Assembly: GCA_963781285.1 (NCBI GenBank)
Contig: CAWAFI010000024.1
Location: forward strand, 67,335 to 131,334
Reading direction: 5' to 3'
DNA length: 64,000 bases
Source of the DNA: CAIWHR01 sp963781285
GTDB lineage: Bacteria > Pseudomonadota > Gammaproteobacteria > Burkholderiales > Casimicrobiaceae
In this document: piece after piece, positions 18,103 to 26,513 of the stretch
Layout: each line of letters starts with the position of its first letter
Position numbering within the stretch: the stretch's first letter is position 1
The notes under the pieces: generated by a model
The model's input: the letters and a program-made list of their open reading frames with translations, nothing else
What the model was told of the DNA's origin: nothing
Databases searched by the model: none
Program-made: the position numbers and the translations under genes

Positions 18103-18163
18103 GGTACTACTATAATAGTGACTGTAGTATACCAATACTAAAACCGGTGATCAAGGTATACTA
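18103..18163. promoter_or_regulatory. Divergent promoter with repeated TAGTATACC/GGTATACTA operator arms
   Basis: This is an AT-rich island in GC-rich DNA. TAGTATACC (18125-18133) and GGTATACTA (18155-18163) are perfect inverted 9-base arms. A third related arm, GGTACTAC, lies at 18103-18110, and TATAAT at 18111-18116 could be a -10 element. The arrangement fits autoregulation by the adjacent TetR-type protein and control of the divergent unknown gene. Confidence 0.55.
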
Positions 18164-18192
18164 ATTAGCGGGCACCTGTCGGGGATGAACGG

Positions 18193-18804
18193 ATGAGCGT
18201 CGTGGTGCGGGGCAAGCGCGGACACGTACGACCGGATTCGATCCACGTTCTGCGGGGGCAGGACACACGCCGCCGGATCCTCGAAGCGGCGCGTCGCCGG
18301 ATTCTCGCCGACGGCTTCGAGGCATTGCGGCTCGATGATCTCGCGCGGGATGCCGCGATCACCAAGGCCGCGATCGTCAAGTCGGTCGGCGGCAAGGCGT
18401 CGATCCTGCTCGCACTGGGCGGGCAGGATCGCGACACCAGGCGCGAGGTACTGCGCGGCGCACGCACCGAGAAGACGGGTCTCCGGCGCCGCGTGACCGA
18501 CACGGTCGGCCGGCTCTACGCGCTGGACATTCCACGGCTCAAACTGGTGCAGGCATACATCGGCTACATGTGGTTCTGGGCGGACGAGGACCACGACAAG
18601 GTCCAGGCCCATATCGACGACACGCTGGAAATCGTCCGCGAGCTGGTCGGCTCCGCGGCCCGCCCTGCCGAAACGCCCGAGCGAATCAAGACCCTAGCGC
18701 TGCGGCTCATGGCCGGCTACGTGATCGGCTTACGTGATCTGCACTACGGGCGCTCGGACGTCGAGGAAGCCACGCGCCTGGTCCTCGATTTCACGTTTGC
18801 CTGA
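18193..18804 (+). CDS. TetR-family transcriptional regulator
   Basis: The 203-residue protein has an N-terminal TetR helix-turn-helix (RRRILEAARRRILADGFEAL, LDDLARDAAITKAAIVKSVG). The usual aromatic residue after the turn is replaced by the VKSVGGKASIL stretch. A helical ligand-binding domain follows (YIGYMWFWADEDHDKVQAH). The ATG at 18193 lies 30 bases beyond a strong inverted repeat. It probably represses itself and the divergent hypothetical gene; the inducer is unknown. Confidence 0.85.
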   Translation: MSVVVRGKRGHVRPDSIHVLRGQDTRRRILEAARRRILADGFEALRLDDLARDAAITKAAIVKSVGGKASILLALGGQDRDTRREVLRGARTEKTGLRRRVTDTVGRLYALDIPRLKLVQAYIGYMWFWADEDHDKVQAHIDDTLEIVRELVGSAARPAETPERIKTLALRLMAGYVIGLRDLHYGRSDVEEATRLVLDFTFA

Positions 18805-18860
18805 AGCGAGCGGCGTTTCGCGTCAGCAGCCGAGTCGTTTTGCTGACCGAAATCAAGGTC

Positions 18861-18889
18861 TTGCCCTGATTCGCCCGGGCGAGTAGGCT
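18861..18889 (+). promoter_or_regulatory. Candidate sigma-70 promoter of hemA
   Basis: TTGCCC (18861-18866) and TAGGCT (18884-18889) are spaced by 17 bases and lie about 31 bases before the hemA start. This is moderate similarity only. Confidence 0.4.
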
Positions 18890-18919
18890 AAAATGCCGCA
18901 GCAGCGGACTCGGCATCCC

Positions 18920-20179
18920 ATGTCCCTTTACGCCCTCGGATTGAACCACGCAACCGCGCCGCTCGACTTGCGGGAGCAGGTCGCGTTCTCGCCCGATGCG
19001 TTGGGCAACGCGCTGCGCGACCTGCTGGCGCGGCCCAAGGTCAAGGAAGCCGCAATCCTGTCGACCTGCAACCGGACCGAAGTCTATATCCACGGAACGG
19101 AACCGCAGCCGGTGGTGCGCTGGCTCGAGGATTTCCAACAGGTACCGAAGGACTCGCTGGCGCCGTACATTTACACGCTGCCGCGCGAAAAGGCCGTGAC
19201 GCATGCATTCCGGGTCGCGAGCGGGCTCGACTCGATGGTGCTGGGCGAGCCCCAAATCCTGGGCCAGATGAAGCAGGCGGTACGCCACGCGGAATCGGCG
19301 GGCACACTCGGGTTGGTGCTGAACCGGCTGTTCCAGCGTACGTTCGCGGTGGCCAAGGACGTCCGCACCCAGACCGACATCGGCAGCGCGTCGATCTCGA
19401 TGGCGGCGGCCTCGGTCAAGCTCGCCGAACGCATCTTTCCGTCGCTCGGTCAGCAACGGTTGCTGTTGATCGGCGCGGGCGAAATGATCGACCTCACGGC
19501 GACGCACTTTGCCGCCCGCGGGCCGAAATCGATCACGATTGCCAACCGGACGCTCGAGCGCGGCAAGGAGCTCGCCGCGCGCTTTGCGGCCGAGGCGATC
19601 ACACTGAACGAGATGCCGGACCGGCTGCCGGAATTCGACATCATCGTCACGTGCACGGCGAGCACGCTGCCGATCCTCGGCAAGGGGCTGCTCGAGCGTG
19701 TCGTGAAGGCGCGTCGCCACGCGCCGATCTTCGTTGTCGATCTCGCCGTGCCGCGCGACGTCGAGCCCGAGGCGGCGGAACTCGACGATGTGTTCCTCTA
19801 CAGCATCGACGACCTTGCCGGCATCGTGAAGGACAATCTGCAGATCCGCAAGGAGGCGGTGACCCAGGCGGAGGAGATGATCGCGGCGCAAGCGGAGAGC
19901 TTCCTGCGCTGGCTCGAAGGCCGCGCGGTGGTGCCCACGATCACCGCGCTGCACGGCCACCACGAGCAGTTGCGCGCAAGCGAGCTCGAGCGCGCGCGCA
20001 AGCTGCTTGCCAACGGCACACCGCCCGAGCAGGTAATCGACGCGCTGGCGCGCGGCCTCACCAACAAGTTCCTGCATGCACCGACCCAGGCGCTGAATCA
20101 GGCCGGCGATGCCGAACGCGCCGAGCTGGTCGCGATGTTCGAGCGGATCTACCGACTCCCGGATACGGACGGTCATTAG
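18920..20179 (+). CDS. hemA: Glutamyl-tRNA reductase
   Basis: The 419-residue protein is of normal length. The N-terminal catalytic domain shows LGLNHATAPLDLREQVAF and the active-site Cys in LSTCNRTEVY. The NADPH-binding domain shows LIGAGEMIDLTATHF, and the C-terminal dimerisation domain NKFLHAPTQAL. It makes glutamate-1-semialdehyde, the first committed step of haem synthesis in C5-pathway bacteria. I start at 18920 (MSLYALGLNH) because it matches family N-termini; an ATG nine codons earlier is less likely. The downstream order hemA-prfA-prmC is the usual one in beta- and gammaproteobacteria. Confidence 0.96.
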   Translation: MSLYALGLNHATAPLDLREQVAFSPDALGNALRDLLARPKVKEAAILSTCNRTEVYIHGTEPQPVVRWLEDFQQVPKDSLAPYIYTLPREKAVTHAFRVASGLDSMVLGEPQILGQMKQAVRHAESAGTLGLVLNRLFQRTFAVAKDVRTQTDIGSASISMAAASVKLAERIFPSLGQQRLLLIGAGEMIDLTATHFAARGPKSITIANRTLERGKELAARFAAEAITLNEMPDRLPEFDIIVTCTASTLPILGKGLLERVVKARRHAPIFVVDLAVPRDVEPEAAELDDVFLYSIDDLAGIVKDNLQIRKEAVTQAEEMIAAQAESFLRWLEGRAVVPTITALHGHHEQLRASELERARKLLANGTPPEQVIDALARGLTNKFLHAPTQALNQAGDAERAELVAMFERIYRLPDTDGH

Positions 20180-20185
20180 GGCCGT

Positions 20186-20262
20186 CGTCATTCCCGCGAA
20201 CGCGGGAATCCAGTGACGTTCAAATTCAAAGGCGCTGGGTTCCCGCCTGCGCGGGAACGACG
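20186..20262. repeat. Paired dRS3/REP-like palindromic repeat between hemA and prfA
   Basis: Two short palindromes, at 20186-20213 and 20235-20262, each contain TTCCCGC...GCGGGAA. They are inverted copies of one another, with CCAG and CTGG facing inward and GTC and GAC outward. The core resembles the ATTCCC-N8-GGGAAT unit of Neisseria dRS3 and the similar repeats found across beta- and gammaproteobacteria. The unit can fold into a long hairpin in RNA from the hemA transcript. Confidence 0.75.
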
Positions 20263-20311
20263 GATTAGCACGGTACCCGCCGCTCGATTCCGCAAACGCG
20301 ATCTGCTGAAA

Positions 20312-21391
20312 ATGAAAGCCTCACTCCGTACCAAGCTCGATGCGCTGACGCACCGACTCACCGAGCTCGACGTCACGCTGTCGTCCGAGGACGTCGTGCG
20401 CGACATGGACCGCTACCGCGCGTTGACGAAGGAACGGTCCGAGATCGAGCCCGTCGTCGCCGGCTTCCGCGACTACCTTGTGGCCGAGGGCGACCTCGCG
20501 GCCGCCGAGGAGATGGCGGGTGATCCGGAAATGCGGGCCTTCGCCGACGAGGAGCGCGCCGCCGCCGCCACCAGAATGACGGCGCTGGAAGGGGAATTGC
20601 AGCGGAAGCTGCTGCCGGCCGACCCGAACGACGAGCGCAACGTGTTCGTCGAAATTCGCGCTGGCACGGGCGGCGACGAGTCGGCGCTGTTCGCCGGCGC
20701 GCTCTTCCGCATGTATGCGCGGTACGCCGAGCGCAACCGCTGGCAGGTGGAGCTCGTTTCCGCCTCGCCGGCCGAGCTTGGCGGGTACAAGGAGGCCATC
20801 ATGCGCATCGTCGGCGCAGGTGCCTACTCGAAGCTCAAGTTCGAGTCCGGTGGCCACCGCGTCCAGCGGGTGCCGGAAACCGAGGCGCAGGGGCGCATCC
20901 ACACGTCGGCGTGCACGGTCGCCGTGCTGCCGGAGGCCGATCCGATCGCCGACATCGCGATCAACCCGGCGGACCTGCGGATCGATACTTTCCGCGCGTC
21001 GGGCGCCGGCGGCCAGCATGTCAACAAGACCGACTCCGCGGTTCGCGTGACCCACCTGCCGACGGGCATCGTCGTCGAATGCCAGGACGACCGCTCACAG
21101 CACCGGAACCGCGCGCAGGCGATGGCGGTGCTCGCCTCGAGGCTGCTCGACAAGGAACGTACCGAGCGGCAGCGCAAGGAAGCCGCGCACCGCAAGAGCC
21201 TCGTCGGCAGCGGCGATCGCAGCGAGCGCATCCGCACCTACAACTTTCCGCAAGGCCGCGTCACCGATCACCGGATCAACCTGACCCTCTACAAGATAGA
21301 TGCGATCATGGACGGTGACCTCTCCGAACTCACCGCGGCGCTCGCGCAGGAGCATCAGGCCGAGCAGCTAGCCGCTCTCGCGGACGCCTGA
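20312..21391 (+). CDS. prfA: Peptide chain release factor 1
   Basis: The 359-residue protein is of normal RF1 length. Key motifs are GGHRVQRVPETEAQGRIHTS, which contains the tripeptide anticodon PET (PxT class, reading UAG/UAA), and GAGGQHVNKTDSAVR with the catalytic GGQ that is methylated by PrmC. RF1 terminates translation on the ribosome. The start at 20312 fits the family N-terminus (MKASLRTKLDAL). The gene is separated from hemA by a palindromic repeat, so it may have its own mRNA. Confidence 0.96.
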   Translation: MKASLRTKLDALTHRLTELDVTLSSEDVVRDMDRYRALTKERSEIEPVVAGFRDYLVAEGDLAAAEEMAGDPEMRAFADEERAAAATRMTALEGELQRKLLPADPNDERNVFVEIRAGTGGDESALFAGALFRMYARYAERNRWQVELVSASPAELGGYKEAIMRIVGAGAYSKLKFESGGHRVQRVPETEAQGRIHTSACTVAVLPEADPIADIAINPADLRIDTFRASGAGGQHVNKTDSAVRVTHLPTGIVVECQDDRSQHRNRAQAMAVLASRLLDKERTERQRKEAAHRKSLVGSGDRSERIRTYNFPQGRVTDHRINLTLYKIDAIMDGDLSELTAALAQEHQAEQLAALADA

Positions 21392-21395
21392 ACGA

Positions 21396-21977
21396 GTGGG
21401 CCGAAACCGAGGACACGCGCGCGAGCGGCGCGAAGCTGAGAACGCAACTCAGTCGACCATTCCCGCGCCGTGGCTGCAGACGCTGCGCCTTGACCTGCGC
21501 GAGTTCGTCGCCGGCGATCTCGAGGACGAGTATCGGCTCGACAGCGACCCTCGGGTCATGCGCTACATCAGCGGCGGGAAGCCGTCAACGCGCGATGAGG
21601 TCGCGGCGGCGATGAAACGCATCTCGCGCGTCTACCGGGTTTTCCCAGGACTGGGCACGTGGCGCGCATCGCGCCGCGACACCGGCGCCTACATTGGCTG
21701 GTTCACGCTCAAGTACATCCCGCAAACAGTGCTGATCGAGGTGGGCTATCGGTTGCTCTACGACGCGTGGGGTCGCGGCTACGCGACGGAAGGCGCGCGC
21801 GAACTGGTCCGGTACGGGTTCGAGGACGTCGGTCTCTATCGGATCGTCGGACTCACGCACCCGGACAATGCCGCGTCGCAGCGGGTGCTGACGAAGGCCG
21901 GTCTCAGGCCGTCCGGCTGGGGTCGCTATTACGGGCAGAGATTGCGCGTGTTCGCGGCGACCAACCCGCGCCCCTGA
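21396..21977 (+). CDS. GNAT-family N-acetyltransferase
   Basis: The protein has up to 193 residues from a GTG at 21396; the first 30 residues are low in family likeness, so a later start is possible. The RimJ/RimL-like GNAT fold shows TLRLDLREFVAGDLEDEYRL, GYRLLYDAWGRGYATEGAR with the acetyl-CoA-binding Gly-rich loop, and HPDNAASQRVLTKAGLR. It transfers an acetyl group to an amine or a protein N-terminus; the substrate is unknown. It is inserted between prfA and prmC, which are normally adjacent. Confidence 0.82.
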   Translation: MGRNRGHARERREAENATQSTIPAPWLQTLRLDLREFVAGDLEDEYRLDSDPRVMRYISGGKPSTRDEVAAAMKRISRVYRVFPGLGTWRASRRDTGAYIGWFTLKYIPQTVLIEVGYRLLYDAWGRGYATEGARELVRYGFEDVGLYRIVGLTHPDNAASQRVLTKAGLRPSGWGRYYGQRLRVFAATNPRP

Positions 21978-22017
21978 GCGCCGCGATCACGGCTGCAGAC
22001 TAAAACGCAAGACTCGG

Positions 22018-22851
22018 ATGACACCTTTTTCCTCCGTTTCCGCCACGCTTGCGTCGAGCGGCCTCGTGCCCCTCGACGCGCAGGTCCTGCTCGCCCACGT
22101 GCTCGGCAAGGATCGCGCGTGGCTGGTCGCGCACGGGGGCGACGCGTTGGCGCGCGAGCACGGCGATATCTTCTACGCGCTGGCGAAGCGCCGCCGCGCC
22201 GGCGAACCGGTCGCCTATCTCACCGGCGTGCGCGAATTCTGGGGGCTCCCGATCCGTGTATCGCCGGCAGTGGTGATCCCGCGGCCGGAGACCGAAGCGC
22301 TGGTCGAACTCGCGCTCGCGCGCCTGCCCGCCGACCGCGATCTTCGCGTCCTCGATCTCGGCACGGGAAGCGGCGCGATCGCGTTGGCACTCGCGTACGA
22401 GCGCCCGCGGGCGAAAGTGTTGGCAACTGACGTCTCGGCGGCGGCAGTCGCGCTCGCGCGCGAGAACGCGCGGCGCCTCGCCCTGCCAAATGTCGAATTC
22501 CTGCAGTCAGCCTGGTACGCCGGGTTGCCCGCCGCACGTGGCGGCGCGGATTTCGACGTCATCGTCAGCAATCCGCCATACGTCGCGGCGCACGATCCGC
22601 ATCTCGCGGAGGGCGACGTGCGCTTCGAACCACGGGAGGCGCTCGTATCGGGCGGCGACGGACTCGACGCGATGCGGGCAATCGTCTCCGGTGCGCGCAA
22701 ACGGCTCGTGCCGGGAGGCACGCTTGCGGTCGAACATGGTTACGATCAGGCGGAGGCCGTGCGCGCGCTCTTTGCGCTGGCCGGGTTTACCGGCATCGTT
22801 ACGGCGCGCGATCTCGCCGGGATTCCGCGTGTGGTTGCTGGGTGTGCCTGA
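22018..22851 (+). CDS. prmC: Release factor glutamine methyltransferase
   Basis: The 277-residue protein has an N-terminal helical domain (LVPLDAQVLLAHVLGKDRAW) and a SAM methyltransferase core: VLDLGTGSGAIALALAYE and the catalytic NPPY in VIVSNPPYVAAHD, with IPRPETEALVE before it. It methylates the Gln of the GGQ motif in release factors, including the RF1 encoded just upstream. Its stop and that of the convergent next gene both lie in a 14-base palindrome (22848-22861). Confidence 0.95.
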   Translation: MTPFSSVSATLASSGLVPLDAQVLLAHVLGKDRAWLVAHGGDALAREHGDIFYALAKRRRAGEPVAYLTGVREFWGLPIRVSPAVVIPRPETEALVELALARLPADRDLRVLDLGTGSGAIALALAYERPRAKVLATDVSAAAVALARENARRLALPNVEFLQSAWYAGLPAARGGADFDVIVSNPPYVAAHDPHLAEGDVRFEPREALVSGGDGLDAMRAIVSGARKRLVPGGTLAVEHGYDQAEAVRALFALAGFTGIVTARDLAGIPRVVAGCA

Positions 22852-22857
22852 TCGCGA

Positions 22858-23244
22858 TCAGCCGGCGCGTTGGCCTGAACTATTGCGCGGTAGTGGCGGC
22901 GCGCGGCGGCGCCCGTCGAGCAGATGCGCGATGCCGAGCACCGGATGGCGCAGCAGCATCCGGGGCCCCGCGTAACGCATCACCGCGCGCATCCGGTCCC
23001 GCATCGCCGCGTTGTAGCAATGAACGGTGCAATTGGCGCAGGTTGGCTTGTCCTCGCCGAATACGCACCGGTCGACACGCCGCGCTGCGTAGGCGAGCAG
23101 CTCGCGACATTCGTCGCACGGTCCGTCGTCCTCGCCATGCAGGTCGTGGCAATGCATCCAGACCATCGCGGAGATCGTCTTGTATTCGCGCGCGAGGCGC
23201 GGAAAGCGGGCCGGATCGTCGAGGCGCGGGGTGGCGGCGGTCAC
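22858..23244 (-). CDS. Nitrous oxide-stimulated promoter family protein (YgbA-like)
   Basis: The 128-residue protein starts from a GTG at 23244. It is Cys-rich with a metal-site look: MVWMHCHDLHGEDDGPCDEC, then FGEDKPTCANCTVHCYNAAM. This pattern is that of the YgbA_NO family, whose E. coli member is induced by nitric oxide and regulated by NsrR. A metal-binding or iron-related role is likely but unproven. The open frame extends far upstream, but that part is antisense to the neighbouring dehydrogenase. Ribosome-site evidence for the GTG is weak. Confidence 0.8.
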   Translation of the reverse strand: MTAATPRLDDPARFPRLAREYKTISAMVWMHCHDLHGEDDGPCDECRELLAYAARRVDRCVFGEDKPTCANCTVHCYNAAMRDRMRAVMRYAGPRMLLRHPVLGIAHLLDGRRRAPPLPRNSSGQRAG

Positions 23245-23363
23245 GGTGGATTCTCGATCGATCGGATTGGGCAAAACAAACCGATCGCAGCATGCCAGCC
23301 GTGTCGGGCGGCGAGTATGACCGAGATCAAGCCAATGCGATGTCGCCCGGGCGCCGGGCTGCC

Positions 23364-24440
23364 TCACGTTCCCGGTAACGCGACGCCGAGCTTCGCCGCC
23401 CACGGTTGCAGCGCGGGCATGATCGTCGGGTAGAGCGCGACTCCGCGTTCGCGCTGCTGGCGCAGCCGGCGCATTCCGGCCTCGCCCGGCAGCCGGACGG
23501 GTTGTCCGCCGGTACGCGGCGTGGATTCGTGCGCGACACGTGCCAGGTGATCCATCTGCCGCTTGAATGCGGCGAGTCCACCGAAGGCTTCCGGGTCGAG
23601 CACCTGCACGAACACGGTCCCGCCCCAGCCTTCCGGCGGATCGGCGCGGCCGAGACCCGACAATCCCGCCGTGAACGCCTCGATCAGAAGTGCCAGGCCA
23701 AAGCCCTTGTAACCCGCGTCGAGTCCGCCCAGCGGAAGCAATGCGCCCTTCGGCTCGTTGACGAGCGCGCCCGGATCGTCGGTCGCGTTGCCCGCATGAT
23801 CGATGAGCCATGGCCCGGGCAACCTGCGCCCGGCCCTCATTTCCTGCAGCGCGAAGCCCATGCTCGTGATCGACGTCGAAACATCGATCAGGATCGGATC
23901 GCCCGACGTCGGCAGTCCGGCCGCAATCGGGTTCGGCGTAACGATCGGCGTGAGTCCCCCATGCGGCACGACAGCCGCGACCGTCGGGTCCGAGCTCTCG
24001 ATGATCGCGACCACCCCGCGCTCCGTCGCCCGCAGCAGATACGCGGCAAGGCACGCGATGTGATGCGAACGGCGGATGGCGACGGTGCCGGTACCGTGCG
24101 TCGTGGCCATCGCTGTCGCCGCGTCGAGCGCACGCAACGTCAGCCACGGTCCGGGCCTGCGGCCGCCGTCCCACATTTGCGCCGCGGGCCGGGCATTGAT
24201 GACGGCCGGCTCGCCGTCCGTCGTCATCGCGCCCTTCTCGATCTCGGCGAGATAGGGCGCCAGCAGCGCGAGCCCATGCGTCGTATGGCCGAGCAAGTCG
24301 CCGGTGACGAGCACGTCGGCGACGGCGCACGACATGTCGCCGCGAAGGCCGCTGTGGTTCAGCAACGCCGTTGCAAACGCCACGAGTGCGTCCGCACGGT
24401 AACGCCGGTCCAGCGCGGAGTCCGCGTTCATCGGATTCAT
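23364..24440 (-). CDS. Ldh-family malate/L-lactate/ureidoglycolate dehydrogenase
   Basis: The protein has 358 residues (start 24440; a second ATG at 24431). It belongs to the Ldh_2 family of NAD(P)-dependent oxidoreductases unrelated to classical LDH. Visible motifs are LLGHTTHGLALLAPYL with catalytic His, TGTVAIRRSHHIACLAAYL, IVTPNPIAAGLPTSGDPIL and LDAGYKGFGLALLIEA. Members oxidise malate, 2-hydroxy acids, ureidoglycolate or reduce cyclic imines, so the substrate is uncertain. It is divergent from a glycosyltransferase gene. Confidence 0.88.
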   Translation of the reverse strand: MNPMNADSALDRRYRADALVAFATALLNHSGLRGDMSCAVADVLVTGDLLGHTTHGLALLAPYLAEIEKGAMTTDGEPAVINARPAAQMWDGGRRPGPWLTLRALDAATAMATTHGTGTVAIRRSHHIACLAAYLLRATERGVVAIIESSDPTVAAVVPHGGLTPIVTPNPIAAGLPTSGDPILIDVSTSITSMGFALQEMRAGRRLPGPWLIDHAGNATDDPGALVNEPKGALLPLGGLDAGYKGFGLALLIEAFTAGLSGLGRADPPEGWGGTVFVQVLDPEAFGGLAAFKRQMDHLARVAHESTPRTGGQPVRLPGEAGMRRLRQQRERGVALYPTIMPALQPWAAKLGVALPGT

Positions 24441-24626
24441 GGCAATTGCTATACGAAGAAAAAAGGCGACACGCAGTGGTTGACGCGGCCGCGTGATTCT
24501 CCGACGATTCTACCTGACGCGCGTCGGGGCTCCGCGTCGCGCATCCGCAACAACCGTGGCAGCCTCTCGCCCGAAACTGCCTGTCGCGCTCCGCCCCACC
24601 GTTACTTCCACCGCGCTCGCCTCACC

Positions 24627-25469
24627 GTGCTGCCTTCCTCGCTGACTGTCAGTGTCGTCACGTTCCGGCCGGATACCGCGCTGCTCGAGCGGTGCCTGCG
24701 CAAGCTGACGCTCGCGATCGGCGCCGCGCGCGAGGACGGTTGCGTCAGGAGCGTTGCCGTCGCACTCATAGACAACAGCGAGGATCGGGAGGTCGCGGAA
24801 GAGGTGGTCCGGCTCGGCAAGGCGCGCTTCGCGGATTCCGACATTCAGGTGACCTACCTGCACGGCCATCTCAACGTCGGGTATGCCATCGCGCACAATC
24901 TGATGCTTCACGGCACCGGCGCCGATTACCAGCTCGTGCTCAATCCCGACGTCGAGCTCGCGAGCGACGCGCTCGCCAACGCGGTGCGGTGGATGGACGC
25001 GCACCCCGATGTCGGTGCCGTCGTGCCTGCGGTGACGCAGCCCGACGGCACGCCGGATTTTCTGTGCAAGCGCTATCCCGCGGTGTTCGACCTCCTCCTG
25101 CGCGGCTTCGCGCCGCGTTTCGTCCGCCGCCTGTTCCGCAAGCGCCTCGATCGCTACGAGTTGCGCGACTACATCGATCCCGCGAGCGACAAGGCGGTGC
25201 TGGGGCTCCCCGCGATGTCGGGCGCCTGCATGCTGGTGAAGCGCAAGGCCATCGACACGACCGGCGGCTTCGACCCGAAATACTTCCTCTATTTCGAGGA
25301 TTTCGACTGGAGTGTACGGCTCAACCGGATCGCCCAGACCGCCTACCTGCCGGCGTTTCGCGTTGTCCACCACGGCGGGCACGCCGCGCATAAAGGCCTC
25401 GCGCACCTCTACTGGTTCGTGAAGAGCGGATTCCGCTTCTACAACCGTCATGGCTGGCGCTGGTTCTGA
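24627..25469 (+). CDS. Family 2 glycosyltransferase
   Basis: About 280 residues are read from a GTG at 24627; no good ATG precedes the conserved start (LTVSVVTFRPDTALLERCL). The fold is GT-A with LHGHLNVGYAIAHN, the metal-binding DXD equivalent LNPDVEL, and the acceptor region KYFLYFEDFDWSVRLN. It resembles rhamnosyl- or galactofuranosyl-type enzymes of polysaccharide synthesis. It overlaps the next epimerase gene by 20 bases, forming a two-gene glycan unit away from the main cluster after 48 kb. Confidence 0.85.
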   Translation: MLPSSLTVSVVTFRPDTALLERCLRKLTLAIGAAREDGCVRSVAVALIDNSEDREVAEEVVRLGKARFADSDIQVTYLHGHLNVGYAIAHNLMLHGTGADYQLVLNPDVELASDALANAVRWMDAHPDVGAVVPAVTQPDGTPDFLCKRYPAVFDLLLRGFAPRFVRRLFRKRLDRYELRDYIDPASDKAVLGLPAMSGACMLVKRKAIDTTGGFDPKYFLYFEDFDWSVRLNRIAQTAYLPAFRVVHHGGHAAHKGLAHLYWFVKSGFRFYNRHGWRWF

Positions 25470-26457
25470 CCAACCCGCGGTCATGCCCGACGGTCTCGTG
25501 GTCGTCACCGGCGCGGGCGGCTTCATCGGCCGGGCGCTGTGCGCCCATTTCGAAGCGACGGACCGCCCCTTCCGGGCGATCGTTCGCGCGCAGGGTCCGG
25601 TGGCGACGCTCAGGCCGGGCCATCATGCGGTGGCCGACCTCACGGTGACGCCGGAAGACGAACTCGACGCGCTGCTCGCCTGCGCGACGGCCGTCGTGCA
25701 TCTCGCCGGGCGTGCCCACGTGCTGCGCGAGACGGCGGGGGATCCCGATGCCGCGTATCGCGCGGCGAACGTGGCCGCGACGATCCGACTCGCGCAGGCA
25801 GCGGTGCGCATGCGGGTCGAGCGATTCGTCTTCGCGAGCACGGTCAAGGTAAACGGCGAGGCAAGCGCGCCGGGACGGCCATTCCGGCCGGACGATCCGC
25901 CAGCGCCACGCGACGCCTATGCGCGGAGCAAGCTCGCCGCCGAGCGGGAGCTCCTCGGGATCTGCACGAATACTGTGGTCACGCCGTTGATACTCCGGCT
26001 CCCGCTGGTGTATGGACCGGGTGTCGGTGGCAACTTTCTGGCACTGCTGGACGAGATTGCCCGCGGGCGCACGCTGCCGCTCGGCGCGATCGAGAACCGG
26101 CGCAGCCTCATCGGCGTCGACAACCTTGCCGAGGCGATCGACGCTGCGCTCGACGCGCGAGAACCGCCACGCGGCGTGCATTTCGTCGCGGACGGGACAA
26201 GCGTATCCGTTCCCGACCTGGTGCGGGCGATTGCGGCGGCACTGGGCCTTTTGCCGCGACTGCGGGCGGTCCCCGTGCCACTGCTGCGCGCGTTCGGGTC
26301 GCTCGCGGGGCGGCGCGCGATGATCGACCGGCTCGTGCACTCGCTCGAGGTCGATCCGGCATCGTTCGCGCTGGCTACCGGCTGGCGCCCGCGGCACTCG
26401 CTCGACGAAGGGCTCGTTGCCACGGTGCGCTGGTGGCAGCTGCGCCACGCCATCTGA
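25450..26457 (+). CDS. NAD-dependent epimerase/dehydratase family protein
   Basis: The 335-residue extended SDR has the NAD motif VVTGAGGFIGRAL, VVHLAGRAHV, the catalytic DAYARSKLAAE (Tyr-x3-Lys) and LRLPLVYGPGVGGNFLALLD. The start at 25450 overlaps the glycosyltransferase gene; an ATG at 25483 is also possible. Proteins of this subgroup are commonly encoded with polysaccharide-initiating or capsular glycosyltransferases and act on nucleotide sugars (for example 4-epimerisation or 4-keto reduction). The sugar cannot be named. Confidence 0.85.
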   Translation: MAGAGSDQPAVMPDGLVVVTGAGGFIGRALCAHFEATDRPFRAIVRAQGPVATLRPGHHAVADLTVTPEDELDALLACATAVVHLAGRAHVLRETAGDPDAAYRAANVAATIRLAQAAVRMRVERFVFASTVKVNGEASAPGRPFRPDDPPAPRDAYARSKLAAERELLGICTNTVVTPLILRLPLVYGPGVGGNFLALLDEIARGRTLPLGAIENRRSLIGVDNLAEAIDAALDAREPPRGVHFVADGTSVSVPDLVRAIAAALGLLPRLRAVPVPLLRAFGSLAGRRAMIDRLVHSLEVDPASFALATGWRPRHSLDEGLVATVRWWQLRHAI

Positions 26458-26513
26458 CGCGGCGCTCGCGCGCAGGGCATCCGCGCGGCGTCTCCGTATG
26501 CCACACTCGCTCC

